Source: Acinetobacter haemolyticus
GTDB lineage: Bacteria; Pseudomonadota; Gammaproteobacteria; Pseudomonadales; Moraxellaceae
Assembly: GCF_900406815.1 (NCBI RefSeq)
Contig: NZ_OVCN01000001.1
Span: forward strand, 1 to 64,000
Reading direction: 5' to 3'
DNA length: 64,000 bases
Below are positions 43,927-55,543 of the stretch, in pieces (the stretch's first letter is position 1; every line of letters starts with the position of its first letter). The position numbers were made by a program, and so were the translations under genes. A model generated the notes under the pieces. That model searched no databases, had not been told where the DNA came from, and worked only from the letters and a program-made list of their open reading frames with translations.

Positions 43927-44553
43927 TTACTGATCGTTAGAAAATTCACTATTTTTCAAGATGTATTCGATTTCGTCTTGTGCCAGTGCATGTAGTTTAG
44001 CCCGGAATACAGTCACGGCTTGTTCAATTAGACTTTCAGCTTCTAATTCGAGTCGAACACGAACACTTTCTAGTTCTGAAAGAATTTGCTGATCATCAAT
44101 CATGAGTCGTTGTCCTTGAGCATAATCCACACTTGGTTGTTCAGGATTACTTTGATAACGTTCCGTTTGTGCAACGATTTCTTGATCAATATGTTCACGT
44201 AACGCCAAGAGATTTTCAGTTTGTTGTTGAAACTGTCGTGCTTCATCTGCTTGAAGTTGGGCTGCGTAGGCTGCTTCAGCAGCACGTTTCTCAGCTAAGG
44301 CTTTTTCTAAAGCAAGTTGTTTACGGATACGGGCTTGTTCAATCAACTCTGCTTTAAGATCAGCATAGGCTTGATCAATGCGTTGCTGTGAACGCAGTTC
44401 AGCTTGTTCTTCTTGCTGACGCCAAGTTTGAATGGAGGTTAGTGGTAATAGCAGATCACAAATGCGTGCTAAATCATCCTGATAGGTTTGACGTACAGCC
44501 TCAGGGGTATTTAACCAGCGTTTTTTAAAATCTTGACCTACATTTAATGCCAC
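43927..44553 (-). CDS. Coiled-coil protein of unknown function
   Basis: This 208-residue cytosolic protein is dominated by charged, Gln/Glu/Ala-rich helices with heptad character (about 45-125 and 150-200), such as KQLALEKALAEKRAAEAAYAAQLQADEARQ. No enzymatic motif or signal is visible. It follows holC by 35 bp on the same strand and so may belong to the pepA-holC unit. I cannot assign a function. Confidence 0.75.
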   Translation of the reverse strand: MALNVGQDFKKRWLNTPEAVRQTYQDDLARICDLLLPLTSIQTWRQQEEQAELRSQQRIDQAYADLKAELIEQARIRKQLALEKALAEKRAAEAAYAAQLQADEARQFQQQTENLLALREHIDQEIVAQTERYQSNPEQPSVDYAQGQRLMIDDQQILSELESVRVRLELEAESLIEQAVTVFRAKLHALAQDEIEYILKNSEFSNDQ

Positions 44554-44588
44554 ACCACACTCCTCAAATGATACGCTTGTTTGTCGAT

Positions 44589-44996
44589 TTATAATTTAAA
44601 AGTTCGAGGCTCGATACCTAAACGACGATACGTTTTAAATTTTTCTCGTCCAAGTTGCTTCGCAGTTTCATTATTCTCGATAATTTCGATAATGTGGCGA
44701 AAATCTTGAATTTGTTCAAGTGCATGATTGTTAAAATTAAACACGATCCAGTCGTTGGAAGGTGGTAAATGTTCCGAAATACAGACTGGGCTATGACTTT
44801 GATTGACGCCATGGGGGATAAAGCTATTGGGATCAAAGCTCCATAATTTGTCATCAAGCTCATTTTGGATCTCTGAATCCGTACAATACCACCAAATTTG
44901 TGGATGTTGATTCAGGATCTTTCGGCATAAACGGCAAGCACTTTCGACTTGCCGTTCGGTACTCTGTTCAAAGAGATAAAAGCTAACTTGTGCCAT
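44589..44996 (-). CDS. holC: DNA polymerase III chi subunit
   Basis: Chi is the clamp-loader accessory subunit that contacts single-strand-binding protein. The 135-residue protein has the family start MAQVSFYLFEQSTERQVESACRLCRKIL, the WWYCTDSEIQNELDDKLWSFDPNSFIPHG core and the SNDWIVFNF strand. It begins 3 bp after the pepA stop, the usual pepA-holC order, so the genes are co-transcribed. Confidence 0.94.
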   Translation of the reverse strand: MAQVSFYLFEQSTERQVESACRLCRKILNQHPQIWWYCTDSEIQNELDDKLWSFDPNSFIPHGVNQSHSPVCISEHLPPSNDWIVFNFNNHALEQIQDFRHIIEIIENNETAKQLGREKFKTYRRLGIEPRTFKL

Positions 44997-44999
44997 GTT

Positions 45000-46502
<1,503 letters not shown>

Positions 46503-46603
46503 TCAGATATGAGGTTGCAATCCGCAACATGCGATAGGTTTTATATTTTTAACATTCGGGTAAACTAGCGATACCCCTCGATTGGTTTTTTGGAAGCATT
46601 ACT

Positions 46604-47704
46604 TTGATTATTCGACGTTACCTCGTCAAACAAGTGGTGTCCACCTCTTTGGTTGTGACGGCCTTGCTCACCTTGATTATTATGGGTGGGCAGCTCATCA
46701 AAATTTTTGGCCGTGCTGCACAAGGTCGTCTCGATGGTGGCGTACTGCTTAGTATTATTGCTTATCGTTTGCCTGAATTTTTGACACTAATTTTGCCGTT
46801 GGGTTTCTTCATTGGTTTGATGTTGGTGTTTGGTCGTTTGTATGTCGATCATGAAATGGCAGTATTAAATGGTAGTGGGGTAAGTCGTAATCAGTTAACA
46901 CGCTTATTATTGCCAATGACCGCAGTTTTTCTGATTGTACAGGCAGTACTTATGTACTGGGGAACGTCAGCAGGGATAAGAGGCTATCAAAGCTTAATGC
47001 AGACTCAAGCTGTACGAGCTGGCTTTGATTTGGTACGGCCTAAAGAATTTATTTCTTCTGGTTCCTATACCATTTATGCGGGTTCGCTTTCAGAAGATCG
47101 AAAAAATTTAAAAGATATTTTTTATTATTATAAATCCGATCGTGAGGACAAGCCTGATCAAATGATTTTGGCGAAAGAGGCCACACGAGTTGAAATTGAA
47201 AATGATACTGCTAGCGTTGTCGATCTGGTTCAAGGTCGCCGTTACGAGATTTATCCGAATCAACCACGATATACCCAAGCCGAGTTTCAGTCTTATCGTT
47301 TACGTCTAGAAAATGATAAAGATGTAACGTTTGAAAGTGAGGATGTTGAAGCCTTATCAATGGCAAAGTTATGGCAAAAACGTGATGATTTCGTGGTGAG
47401 AAGTGAATTAGGCTGGCGTATTTTCGGTCCATTTGTGATGATCGTGGCGTTATTATTGGCAGTCGCACTTTCTGAGGTAAGTCCACGTCAAGGGCGATAT
47501 TATCGTCTGATTCCCGCTATCTTTATTTTTGCCAGTTTAATCGTACTAATGATTGCGATTAAAACGCGTATTAGTAAAGAAGAGCTAGATATTTGGGCTT
47601 ATCCTGCAGTGTTGTTGATTTATGGTATTGCGGCTGCCCTGTTTACGCGTAAACAAAAATTAGCACCTAAAATTAAGAAAAGTATGCAACGAGTGGGGTT
47701 GTGA
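46604..47704 (+). CDS. lptF: LPS export permease LptF
   Basis: LptF with LptG and LptB2 extracts lipopolysaccharide or lipooligosaccharide from the inner membrane. The 366-residue protein has three helices at each end (about 13-33, 55-75, 100-120 and 275-293, 305-320, 332-350) around a periplasmic jellyroll domain (about 130-265), the YjgP family layout. The first codon is TTG, chosen because ggaag lies 7 bases before it and no ATG is available near the family start. It overlaps lptG by one base. Confidence 0.95.
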   Translation: MIIRRYLVKQVVSTSLVVTALLTLIIMGGQLIKIFGRAAQGRLDGGVLLSIIAYRLPEFLTLILPLGFFIGLMLVFGRLYVDHEMAVLNGSGVSRNQLTRLLLPMTAVFLIVQAVLMYWGTSAGIRGYQSLMQTQAVRAGFDLVRPKEFISSGSYTIYAGSLSEDRKNLKDIFYYYKSDREDKPDQMILAKEATRVEIENDTASVVDLVQGRRYEIYPNQPRYTQAEFQSYRLRLENDKDVTFESEDVEALSMAKLWQKRDDFVVRSELGWRIFGPFVMIVALLLAVALSEVSPRQGRYYRLIPAIFIFASLIVLMIAIKTRISKEELDIWAYPAVLLIYGIAAALFTRKQKLAPKIKKSMQRVGL

Positions 47705-48774
47705 TGTTAGCACGTCGAATAGTCGCCAAACATGTAACAAAAACCACGGTACTGGCAATGCTCGGTACGACGTTGGTGCTGTCTTTTTTACAAGTCCTAT
47801 TTACCTATCTGGGTGAGTTGGGCTCATTAAAGCCAAACTATAATGCGTGGCAAGCATTCCTGTATGTGTTATGGGGTGCACCGCGTTATTTATATGAAAT
47901 TTTACCTGTCGCTGCTTTGATTGGCTCTGTTTTGGGGTTGGGTGCACTGGCTTCTAATAGCGAACTGATCGTCATGCGTTCGGTCGGGATCAGTCTCTGG
48001 CGAATCGTGGGGTGGGTGATGCGGTCAGCTTTATTACTGATTGTTTTATCCTTTACATTGAGTGAATGGGTGATCCCTTATACCAATGAAAAGGCCCAAA
48101 GTATTAAAAAACAACGAAGCGTCGCTGCACTAGGTGAAGTTAAAGGTTATTGGTCGAGAGAAGGGCAGCGTTTTACCTATATTGATTATGCTAACTCGCA
48201 AGGTCAGTTGCGTAATATCCAATCCATTGATTTTGACGAAAACTACCGTTTACAGTCTTTTGTTACAGCTGAACAAGGGAATTTTGTTAAAGATGGACAG
48301 TGGACACTTGAACAGTCTCATCAGATTGATTTATTGCCTCAAGGGAATGCGATTAAAACAGATCATGCCAACCAAGCACTGGCATTGGCATTGCAACCAA
48401 AATATGTCCATATGGTAACGATAGATCCTGAAGATTTATCTCCTACTCAGTTGATCAGTTTTATGCGTTATATGGAGGAATATAGCCAAGTGCCTAAAAC
48501 CTATGAATTGGCATTTTGGCAGAAAGTGGCCTCACCATTTGCCTTGATTGCTTTGGTGTTGATCGCATGTTCGTTTATTTTTGGTCCCTTACGTCAACAA
48601 TCTATGGGATTTAGATTGGTGATTGCGCTCTTTACGGGACTCGGTTTTTTCTATCTACAAGATTTTATGGGATACGCGAGTTTGGTTTATGCACCGTCAC
48701 CTGCATGGTTTGTACTACTGCCAGTGGTGCTGATGTTTATGATCGGAAGCTATTTATTGTACCGAGCAAGATAG
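47704..48774 (+). CDS. lptG: LPS export permease LptG
   Basis: This is the second transmembrane subunit of the Lpt exporter: 356 residues, YjgQ family, six helices around a periplasmic domain, N-terminus MLARRIVAKHVTKT. I prefer the ATG at 47704, which overlaps the lptF TGA (TGATG), to the GTG at 47701. Translational coupling with lptF would keep the two subunits at equal levels. Confidence 0.95.
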   Translation: MLARRIVAKHVTKTTVLAMLGTTLVLSFLQVLFTYLGELGSLKPNYNAWQAFLYVLWGAPRYLYEILPVAALIGSVLGLGALASNSELIVMRSVGISLWRIVGWVMRSALLLIVLSFTLSEWVIPYTNEKAQSIKKQRSVAALGEVKGYWSREGQRFTYIDYANSQGQLRNIQSIDFDENYRLQSFVTAEQGNFVKDGQWTLEQSHQIDLLPQGNAIKTDHANQALALALQPKYVHMVTIDPEDLSPTQLISFMRYMEEYSQVPKTYELAFWQKVASPFALIALVLIACSFIFGPLRQQSMGFRLVIALFTGLGFFYLQDFMGYASLVYAPSPAWFVLLPVVLMFMIGSYLLYRAR

Positions 48775-48898
48775 CGAGTTGATCGATATGCTTGCTCTAT
48801 CGCGAACATTGGTGAAAGCCATCGTTAAGATCATAGAGAATTGATGTAAATTTCGGTAAACTATGCCGATCAAATGATAGACAAACAGAGAGTCCATT

Positions 48899-50443
48899 AT
48901 GACGGATGCAAATGCTGGCAAAATTCCTCACGTTCTTGTAATTATGGATGGTGTAGGACATCGTGAAGCAGTTGAAGATAATGCGTATTTAGCTGCGCAA
49001 ACCCCAAATTTGACTGCGATGAAAGCCAAGCATCCGAATAGTTTAATTTCTGGCTCTGGAGAAGATGTTGGTCTTCCTGATGGGCAAATGGGTAACTCTG
49101 AAGTAGGGCATATGAATCTTGGTGCGGGTCGCGTGCTATATCAAGATTTTACTCGTATTACAAAAGATATCCGTACAGGGGATTTCTTTGAGCATGAAGT
49201 ATTGGTCGATGCGGTTGAGAAAGCCAAGGCCGCCAATGGTGCAGTTCATGTGATGGGCCTACTTTCAGAGGGTGGTGTACATTCACATGAAGATCATATC
49301 GTTGCGATGTGTGAGCTTGCACTAAAACGTGGGGCAACAGTGTATTTACATGCATTCCTTGATGGGCGTGATACACCGCCACGTAGTGCTCAACCCTCAT
49401 TAGAAAAATTAGATGCTTTATTTGCTCAATACCCAAATCAAGGACGTATTGTGTCAATGATTGGTCGCTATTTTGCTATGGATCGTGACAATCGTTGGAA
49501 TCGTGTCGAAGAAGCTTACCGTTTGATGACCGAAGGTGAGGCTGTTCGTGTGGCAAACTCAGCAGTTGAAGGGCTAGAACAGGCCTATGCTGCTGAAGAA
49601 AATGACGAGTTTGTCAAAGCAACACGTATCGGCGAGATTGTTAAAGTACAAGATGGGGATAGCCTTGTATTTATGAATTTCCGTGCCGATCGTGCACGAG
49701 AAATTACCCGTGCCTTTGTGGAAAAAGATTTTGTGGGTTTTGAACGTAAGGTTGTTCCACAACTCTCAAAATTCGTCATGTTGACACGTTATCAAGCCAG
49801 TATTGATGCACCAATTGCGTATATGCCAGAAGAATTAAAAAATTCGATTGGTGAGTATTTATCGAGCTTAGGTAAGACCCAATTGCGTATTGCTGAAACT
49901 GAAAAATATGCACATGTGACTTTCTTCTTTAGCGGTGGACGTGAAGATGAGTATGTGGGCGAGAAGCGGATTTTGATTCCGTCTCCGAATGTTGCGACCT
50001 ACGATTTAAAACCTGAAATGAGTGCGATTGAAGTGACGGATGAATTGGTCAGTGCAATTAACTCAGGCGAATTTGATCTATTGGTGGTGAATTATGCCAA
50101 TGGAGATATGGTTGGGCATACAGGTGTGTTTGATGCCGCGGTGAAAGCAGTAGAAACAGTCGATACCTGCCTCGGACGTGTTTATGATGCGGTGATGGCA
50201 AACAAAGGGCATATGTTAATTACGGCGGATCATGGTAATGTAGAGCAAATGCAAGACTATGACAGCGGTCAAGTACATACTCAGCATACAACTGAACTTG
50301 TTCCATTTATTTATGTTGGCCCTACTCAAGCAACCATTGCTGAAGGTGGTGTATTGGCAGATGTTGCACCAACATTATTACATTTGATGAATATCCCTGT
50401 ACCGCAAGAGATGCAAGGAAAAAATCTAATTACTTTACAATAA
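48899..50443 (+). CDS. gpmI: 2,3-bisphosphoglycerate-independent phosphoglycerate mutase
   Basis: This glycolytic and gluconeogenic enzyme interconverts 3- and 2-phosphoglycerate with two manganese ions. The 514-residue protein carries metal-binding Asp in [10 protein letters not shown] near 17, the phosphoserine Ser67 in [13 protein letters not shown], the [15 protein letters not shown] segment near 158, and metal-site [14 protein letters not shown] and [11 protein letters not shown] near 400-450. No cofactor-dependent GpmA is in the window. It is followed by ctpA after 9 bp and probably co-transcribed. Confidence 0.97.
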   Translation: MTDANAGKIPHVLVIMDGVGHREAVEDNAYLAAQTPNLTAMKAKHPNSLISGSGEDVGLPDGQMGNSEVGHMNLGAGRVLYQDFTRITKDIRTGDFFEHEVLVDAVEKAKAANGAVHVMGLLSEGGVHSHEDHIVAMCELALKRGATVYLHAFLDGRDTPPRSAQPSLEKLDALFAQYPNQGRIVSMIGRYFAMDRDNRWNRVEEAYRLMTEGEAVRVANSAVEGLEQAYAAEENDEFVKATRIGEIVKVQDGDSLVFMNFRADRAREITRAFVEKDFVGFERKVVPQLSKFVMLTRYQASIDAPIAYMPEELKNSIGEYLSSLGKTQLRIAETEKYAHVTFFFSGGREDEYVGEKRILIPSPNVATYDLKPEMSAIEVTDELVSAINSGEFDLLVVNYANGDMVGHTGVFDAAVKAVETVDTCLGRVYDAVMANKGHMLITADHGNVEQMQDYDSGQVHTQHTTELVPFIYVGPTQATIAEGGVLADVAPTLLHLMNIPVPQEMQGKNLITLQ

Positions 50444-50452
50444 GGTGAAAGA

Positions 50453-51619
50453 ATGACCCCACGCAACAACATTTATCGCGCTCTATTCGCCAGTTTGTTG
50501 TTGTGTTGGGGGCATACGCTTGTTGCTGCGCCATTGTCAGGATGGGGAGAAAATCCTCCCTCACGAAGTGCTGAAGTGCCAATAGAGTCGATTCAGCAGT
50601 TTGTGCAGATCTATGGGATTGTCCGTGATAATTATGTTGAAAAAAAATCAGACGATGCTTTATTTCAGCAATCAATCAAAGGTTTGGTCAGTGGTTTAGA
50701 TCCTTATTCGCGTTATCTGTCGGCTGAGGAATATCGTCAACTGATCCAATATACAGAAGGCGATTTGGCTTCAGTTGATTTTAATCTAGGCTTTGATCAG
50801 CACAGCAAGTTATGGAAAGTTCAGGACTTAAAAACAGGCTCGGATTCGAATAAGCTGGGTCTGAAAAATGGTCAAGTGATTCTTAAAGTTGATAATCAAG
50901 AATTAAAAAGTTTAAATCAAGACCAAGTACAAGGTCTGCTGTATGGTTCGATAGGTAGTACCGTACAAATATTATCCGAGAATGCTACAAGCACAGTGAT
51001 TCTGGTTAGAAATAAAAAAGTGGAAACCGATATTGAGCCTGTGCTGTTACCCAATCAAGTATTGGTGCTTAAAGTCAAAGTTTTTCAGCAAGATACAGCC
51101 AATGAAATCAAACGATTAATTGAAGAGTTTGGTTCGCCAAGACTAAAAGCAGTGGTCTTGGATCTCAGAAATAATCCAGGTGGGCTTCTGTCTGCTGCGG
51201 TTGAATCTGCGGACTTATTCTTAAATCAAGGTCTGATTGTCACGACGAAGAGTCGTTCTGAAGGTGATCAGCAATTTCAGGCTTTACCATCGAAAGAGTT
51301 TCAAAACTTGAAGCTAGGTGTATTAATTAATCGACGCTCGGCATCGGCAGCAGAAGTGTTTGCCGCAGCATTAAAAGAACACAAGCGTGCTTGGATTGTT
51401 GGGGAAACCAGTTACGGCAAGGGTGTAGTGCAAAAGCTATTTCCATTACCGAATGGTGCCGCTTTACAAATGACGGTTTCGCATTATTATACGCCGAATG
51501 GCTCGATGATCGAAGGACAAGGCATTCAACCTCATCAGAACTATGCTTTGCAGCCAGAAATGAAAGAAGAATACTATTTAGAACATATCGCTGATTTAGT
51601 GTTAAAAAGCCGATATTAA
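50453..51619 (+). CDS. ctpA: C-terminal processing peptidase, S41 family
   Basis: This secreted serine protease trims C-terminal tails of envelope proteins. The 388-residue protein has a signal peptide (to about 25, VAA-APL), a PDZ domain (about 100-190) and an S41 catalytic domain with Ser298 (RRSASAAEVF) and Lys323 (SYGKGVVQ), 25 residues apart as in CtpA. LDLRNNPGGLL near 240 is the typical oxyanion strand. The symbol follows the family (Pseudomonas CtpA also sits after gpmI). It ends at a bidirectional terminator opposite pilR. Confidence 0.92.
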   Translation: MTPRNNIYRALFASLLLCWGHTLVAAPLSGWGENPPSRSAEVPIESIQQFVQIYGIVRDNYVEKKSDDALFQQSIKGLVSGLDPYSRYLSAEEYRQLIQYTEGDLASVDFNLGFDQHSKLWKVQDLKTGSDSNKLGLKNGQVILKVDNQELKSLNQDQVQGLLYGSIGSTVQILSENATSTVILVRNKKVETDIEPVLLPNQVLVLKVKVFQQDTANEIKRLIEEFGSPRLKAVVLDLRNNPGGLLSAAVESADLFLNQGLIVTTKSRSEGDQQFQALPSKEFQNLKLGVLINRRSASAAEVFAAALKEHKRAWIVGETSYGKGVVQKLFPLPNGAALQMTVSHYYTPNGSMIEGQGIQPHQNYALQPEMKEEYYLEHIADLVLKSRY

Positions 51620-51624
51620 TTAAA

Positions 51625-51654
51625 CAAAACCTCGATCCATGAATCGAGGTTTTG
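51625..51654. terminator. Bidirectional terminator, ctpA / pilR
   Basis: caaaacctcgat (51625-51636) pairs with atcgaggttttg (51643-51654). The T runs are short (four), so termination may be moderate. Confidence 0.75.
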
Positions 51655-51663
51655 AGTTAGTCA

Positions 51664-53091
51664 TTACTCATCTTCTTCGGTGTCTAAACCAAACTTTTTC
51701 AGACGATAACGTAAGGAACGGAAGGTCATTCCTAATTTCTTTGCGGCGAGCGTCCGATTCCAATGAGTTAGGTTTAATGCATTCATTAGAACTTCTTTTT
51801 CAATATTTTCTAAATAACGCTCTAATCCCTCAGGTGGAAGTTTTTTCGAACTCGTACTTGGGCTAGTGTATTGTGGTTGCTCAACTTCTTCTTGGATAAA
51901 AGACGGAGCTGATGGCATTGAAATTGGACTGCGTAATGGGGCTGTTTGTAAGTGCGCCAAATCAATCGTTTCATCATCACTGAGGGTCATAGCTCGTTCA
52001 ATGATGTTGCGCAGTTCGCGCACGTTACCAGGAAAGTATTGCTGTAACAAGAATTGCTCTGCACGAGATGATAATGTCTTGGCAGCGAGTTCCCATTCTT
52101 GACTAATTTTCTGAATAAAGTGATTTGCCAATAACAAGATGTCTTGTCCACGCTCACGTAATGGAGGAAGTACGATATCCATAACGTGGATACGGAAAAA
52201 TAAATCCTGTCGGAATCGTCCTTGCTGAACCAGTAACTCAAGATCTTGGTGACTGGCACTAATCACACGGAAATCGACATCAATTTCTTGGTCTGAGCCT
52301 ACAGGGCGGATTTTCTTTTCTTGCACTGCACGCAATAATTTTACTTGCATGTTGAGTGGCAGTTCAGCGATTTCATCGAGAAATAAACTACCGCCATGTG
52401 CTGATAAAATTAAACCTTGTTTATCTTGGGTCGCCCCAGTGAAACTGCCTTTTTTGTGCCCGAAAAGCTCGCTTTCCATCAGTTCTGTTGGAATTGCACC
52501 GCAGTTTATGGCAATAAAAGGCCCTTCACTACGATTACTTAAGCGGTGAACCAAGTTGGCAACAACTTCTTTTCCAGTTCCCGACTCCCCAGTGATAAAG
52601 ACAGGCGCTTGTGATCGCGCGATTTTCTTTAATGCAATGCGCAGTTGTTGAATTGGCGCAGAACGTCCAATCAGGAGTTTATTTTCTAAGGCTGTTTCAG
52701 CCGCTTCTTGCTCAGGTCGTGGTCGATTCAATGCTTTTTGAATCAATTGATCCAAATGCACTTGGTTGACTGGTTTGCTAACGAAGTCAAATGCCCCGGC
52801 TTTTAATGCTGCAATCGCAATGTCCATATTGCCATAGGCCGTCAGCACAGCGATCGGAGTATTTGGGTAATTTTGGGTGACATGTTGGACGAGATCTAAA
52901 CCGTTGCCGTCTGGAAGATTTAAATCAGTTAAACATGCATCATATTGAAATTCAGTAAAGAATTTTTTTGCTTGCTCTACACGATAAGCCAAATGTGTCT
53001 TAATTCCCATACGTGCAAGTGTCATTTGCATGAGAAGACACAAGTCCTCTTCGTCGTCTACGAGCAAGACGAGTGGTTGTTTAGTTGCCAT
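51664..53091 (-). CDS. pilR: Sigma-54-dependent response regulator PilR
   Basis: PilR activates pilin transcription with RpoN. The 475-residue protein has a receiver domain (1-120) with phospho-acceptor Asp56 (CLTDLNLPDGNG), an AAA+ domain (about 145-380) with Walker A GESGTGKE, the GSFTGA form of the sigma-54-contacting loop, Walker B FLDEIAELP, and a Fis-type helix-turn-helix at the end (TLAAKKLGMTFRSLRYRLKKFG). It follows pilS by 22 bp. The target pilin gene is not here. Confidence 0.95.
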   Translation of the reverse strand: MATKQPLVLLVDDEEDLCLLMQMTLARMGIKTHLAYRVEQAKKFFTEFQYDACLTDLNLPDGNGLDLVQHVTQNYPNTPIAVLTAYGNMDIAIAALKAGAFDFVSKPVNQVHLDQLIQKALNRPRPEQEAAETALENKLLIGRSAPIQQLRIALKKIARSQAPVFITGESGTGKEVVANLVHRLSNRSEGPFIAINCGAIPTELMESELFGHKKGSFTGATQDKQGLILSAHGGSLFLDEIAELPLNMQVKLLRAVQEKKIRPVGSDQEIDVDFRVISASHQDLELLVQQGRFRQDLFFRIHVMDIVLPPLRERGQDILLLANHFIQKISQEWELAAKTLSSRAEQFLLQQYFPGNVRELRNIIERAMTLSDDETIDLAHLQTAPLRSPISMPSAPSFIQEEVEQPQYTSPSTSSKKLPPEGLERYLENIEKEVLMNALNLTHWNRTLAAKKLGMTFRSLRYRLKKFGLDTEEDE

Positions 53092-53113
53092 TTCCCCGAA
53101 AAACCTAATCTAA

Positions 53114-54685
53114 TCAATTAATTATTGAGCATTCAATCCTGAAGCATGCTCCTTGTTGTCGCTCTACATAAGTGAGCTTTGCATGATTCGCCTCACAGAA
53201 ACTATGAGACAAATACAATCCTAAACCAGTTCCTTTGATTTCGGTACTAAAAAATGGTTTAAACAGTTGAGAAAGGTCTCTTTTTGCTACCCCTAAACCA
53301 AAATCGATAACATCAATTCGAACTTTAGTCTCTTCAGCGTGTACTTTAATTTCGATATAAGGTATATCCGATGCGTTGTGTCTTAATGCATTTCTCACCA
53401 AATTGATCAGCACTTGGCGCAACTGTTTGTCATCAAATAAGATTTGAATATTCTCTGAAAGCTCTAATTGGATCATGTGTTTGACATCGACTAGATCCTC
53501 TTCAAATAAACTTTCAAAGAACTCCACAAGATGAATATTTTGTGGTTCAGTCGGTTTATTGCGTGCCATTGCCAAAGTATCTTCTACAATCCGATCGATA
53601 CGTTTTGCTTGTTTACGAATCATACGAGTGAGCATTTGTTGTTGATGCGCATCGCTTTCATTAAACAGCTCATTGGCTTGCACAATCGCGGCTAAAGGAT
53701 TGCGAATTTCATGTGCAATACTGGCAGAAAGTTGTCCGAGCGCTGCGAGTTTAAGTTGTTGTACACGCTGAGTTAATTTCTGAGCATCTTTGAGAATTAA
53801 TAAAACTAATGCTTGTTCAGGTACGACCAAATGTTTGACACGTACATGGACGGTATACAAACTTTGTTGTGACTCAAAAGTGAACTCTTCACCATCTTCT
53901 AGGTCACTGAATTTGATCAGTTCAAATAGATCGGGTTGCCATTTGATTAAGGGCGTTTTTTCATGGGAAACAGGTAAATGAATACCTAATAAGGTATTGG
54001 CAGCAGGATTGGTTAAAACAATATGATTACTTTCATCTAAAACCAGATATCCATCCTCAATTTGCTCCAAGATATAACGGTTAATGTTTTGGAGTTGATG
54101 AATTTCAATGGATTGATGAAAAGTAAGGGCTTCTAAAATTTTAAAACGCTGTACTGCAATACGCCCTATGGCATATACCACCAAGAATAAAAATACCAAC
54201 AGCAGGCTATTACTGAGATGGTTTAAATTGTTGTAGTCAAATAAATTTCCCAGAAAACGCTGATACACAATCATGATAACAGCGAGCAGCGTTACCACTA
54301 GAGAAAGCTGAGCATTCAATAAAATTGCCGAGGCAAAAATAATAATGACATAAAGCAAACTGAGCTGTAAGTTTGGCCCGCCTGTTGCAAAGGTAATGGT
54401 ACTTAAACAGATGACATCGACGAGAAAGATCGCAATCAGCTGTTTATTCACGTGGGTCGGAAATAATTTAAGAAATAAAAGCTGACTGACATTTAATGCA
54501 ATATAGACAATCAGCGTATATGAATACAATGTTGGGTAAAGATAATTGGTGGTCAGTTGCTCAGCAGTTAACAAGAAAATGAGCAATAGGCATACGGAAA
54601 TAATGAGGCGATATCCGCTATACCACATCCCAAGCTGGTAAATGGTTTGTGACACCGAAGATGCAACTTTTCCCAACATAGGCAA
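53114..54685 (-). CDS. pilS: Sensor histidine kinase PilS
   Basis: This 523-residue kinase has about six N-terminal membrane helices (22-180), a PAS-like domain (about 200-300), the H-box SIAHEIRNPLAAIVQ and an ATPase domain (N-box LVNLVRNALRHN, G-box GTGLGLYLSHSF). In Pseudomonas, PilS senses pilin in the inner membrane. It begins 12 bp after the gacA stop and precedes pilR, so the three regulators appear to form one transcript. Confidence 0.94.
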   Translation of the reverse strand: MPMLGKVASSVSQTIYQLGMWYSGYRLIISVCLLLIFLLTAEQLTTNYLYPTLYSYTLIVYIALNVSQLLFLKLFPTHVNKQLIAIFLVDVICLSTITFATGGPNLQLSLLYVIIIFASAILLNAQLSLVVTLLAVIMIVYQRFLGNLFDYNNLNHLSNSLLLVFLFLVVYAIGRIAVQRFKILEALTFHQSIEIHQLQNINRYILEQIEDGYLVLDESNHIVLTNPAANTLLGIHLPVSHEKTPLIKWQPDLFELIKFSDLEDGEEFTFESQQSLYTVHVRVKHLVVPEQALVLLILKDAQKLTQRVQQLKLAALGQLSASIAHEIRNPLAAIVQANELFNESDAHQQQMLTRMIRKQAKRIDRIVEDTLAMARNKPTEPQNIHLVEFFESLFEEDLVDVKHMIQLELSENIQILFDDKQLRQVLINLVRNALRHNASDIPYIEIKVHAEETKVRIDVIDFGLGVAKRDLSQLFKPFFSTEIKGTGLGLYLSHSFCEANHAKLTYVERQQGACFRIECSIIN

Positions 54686-54697
54686 TTCACAATGGTT

Positions 54698-55333
54698 TTA
54701 AGGTTTGATCAGTCCATAACGAATCGCAAGATGGGTCAGTTTGACATCACTGTCAATTGCCAATTTCTCAAAAATACGATAACGGTAGGTATTTACGGTT
54801 TTTACACTAACAAAAAGTTTATCAGCAATCTCTTGAGCACTTATACAGTTTACAACCATCATTGCCACTTGCATCTCACGTTCAGACAATGCATCAAAAG
54901 GAGATTGTTGTGTATCAGATAAATATGAGCTGGCAAGCTGCTCAGCAATATCAGCACTGAAATATTTACCACCGAGCATGACTTTATTAATGGCTCGAAC
55001 CATTTCAGCAATCGGTGCGCCTTTGGTGATATAGCCTTTTGCACCTGCTTTTAAAAGTAATGATGGGTAGGGTTCTTCAGCCAAACCGCTCACCGCAATT
55101 ACTTTGGTATCAGGTGCGGTTTGTAACAAACGTCTTGTGGTTTCAACACCACCAATACCCGGCATGTTGACATCGAGCAGAACAACTTGAGGATGTTTCT
55201 GACGGACTAAAGCAATTGCTTCTTCGCCAGACTCAGCTTGCCCTACAACCTCAACATCGGGGTGGTCTTCTAACATACGACAAATACCAGTGCGTACGAG
55301 TTCATGATCATCAACAACGAGAACAGTGATCAA
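54698..55333 (-). CDS. gacA: Response regulator GacA (UvrY/NarL type)
   Basis: GacA is the response partner of GacS and a global regulator of virulence, motility and metabolism. I set the start at the TTG at 55333 (211 residues, MITVLVVDDHELVRTGICRML), as it has a near-perfect Shine-Dalgarno (AGGAGG at 55339-55344, five bases away). The open frame to 55414 is not needed. The receiver has Asp54 (LLDVNMPG), Asp8 and Asp9; the C-terminus is a LuxR-type helix-turn-helix (SEREMQVAMMVVNCISAQEIADKLFVSVKTVNTYRYRI). gacS is elsewhere. It is only 12 bp before pilS. Confidence 0.93.
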   Translation of the reverse strand: MITVLVVDDHELVRTGICRMLEDHPDVEVVGQAESGEEAIALVRQKHPQVVLLDVNMPGIGGVETTRRLLQTAPDTKVIAVSGLAEEPYPSLLLKAGAKGYITKGAPIAEMVRAINKVMLGGKYFSADIAEQLASSYLSDTQQSPFDALSEREMQVAMMVVNCISAQEIADKLFVSVKTVNTYRYRIFEKLAIDSDVKLTHLAIRYGLIKP

Positions 55334-55543
55334 GAAGACCTCCTTTTTATCAAAAAATTGGTTTTTTGTTACATAAAGCAAAATTAGCTTGCAATGAAAT
55401 GACAAAATTAGCAATGCTATTCTTCATTTTTAGAGAATAGTTGTACACAATTGTGTCTATAAAAGCTTTACCCAATATGCTCAAATGTAAGGCATAATGA
55501 TAGTAAGCGCAAATGTGCAGCACCTTGAGTTGAGTATTGTGTC

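Noticed and set aside
51664..54685. Restriction, toxin-antitoxin or defence island near pilR-pilS
   Set aside because: All frames there are the two-component proteins; short frames on the other strand are shadows.
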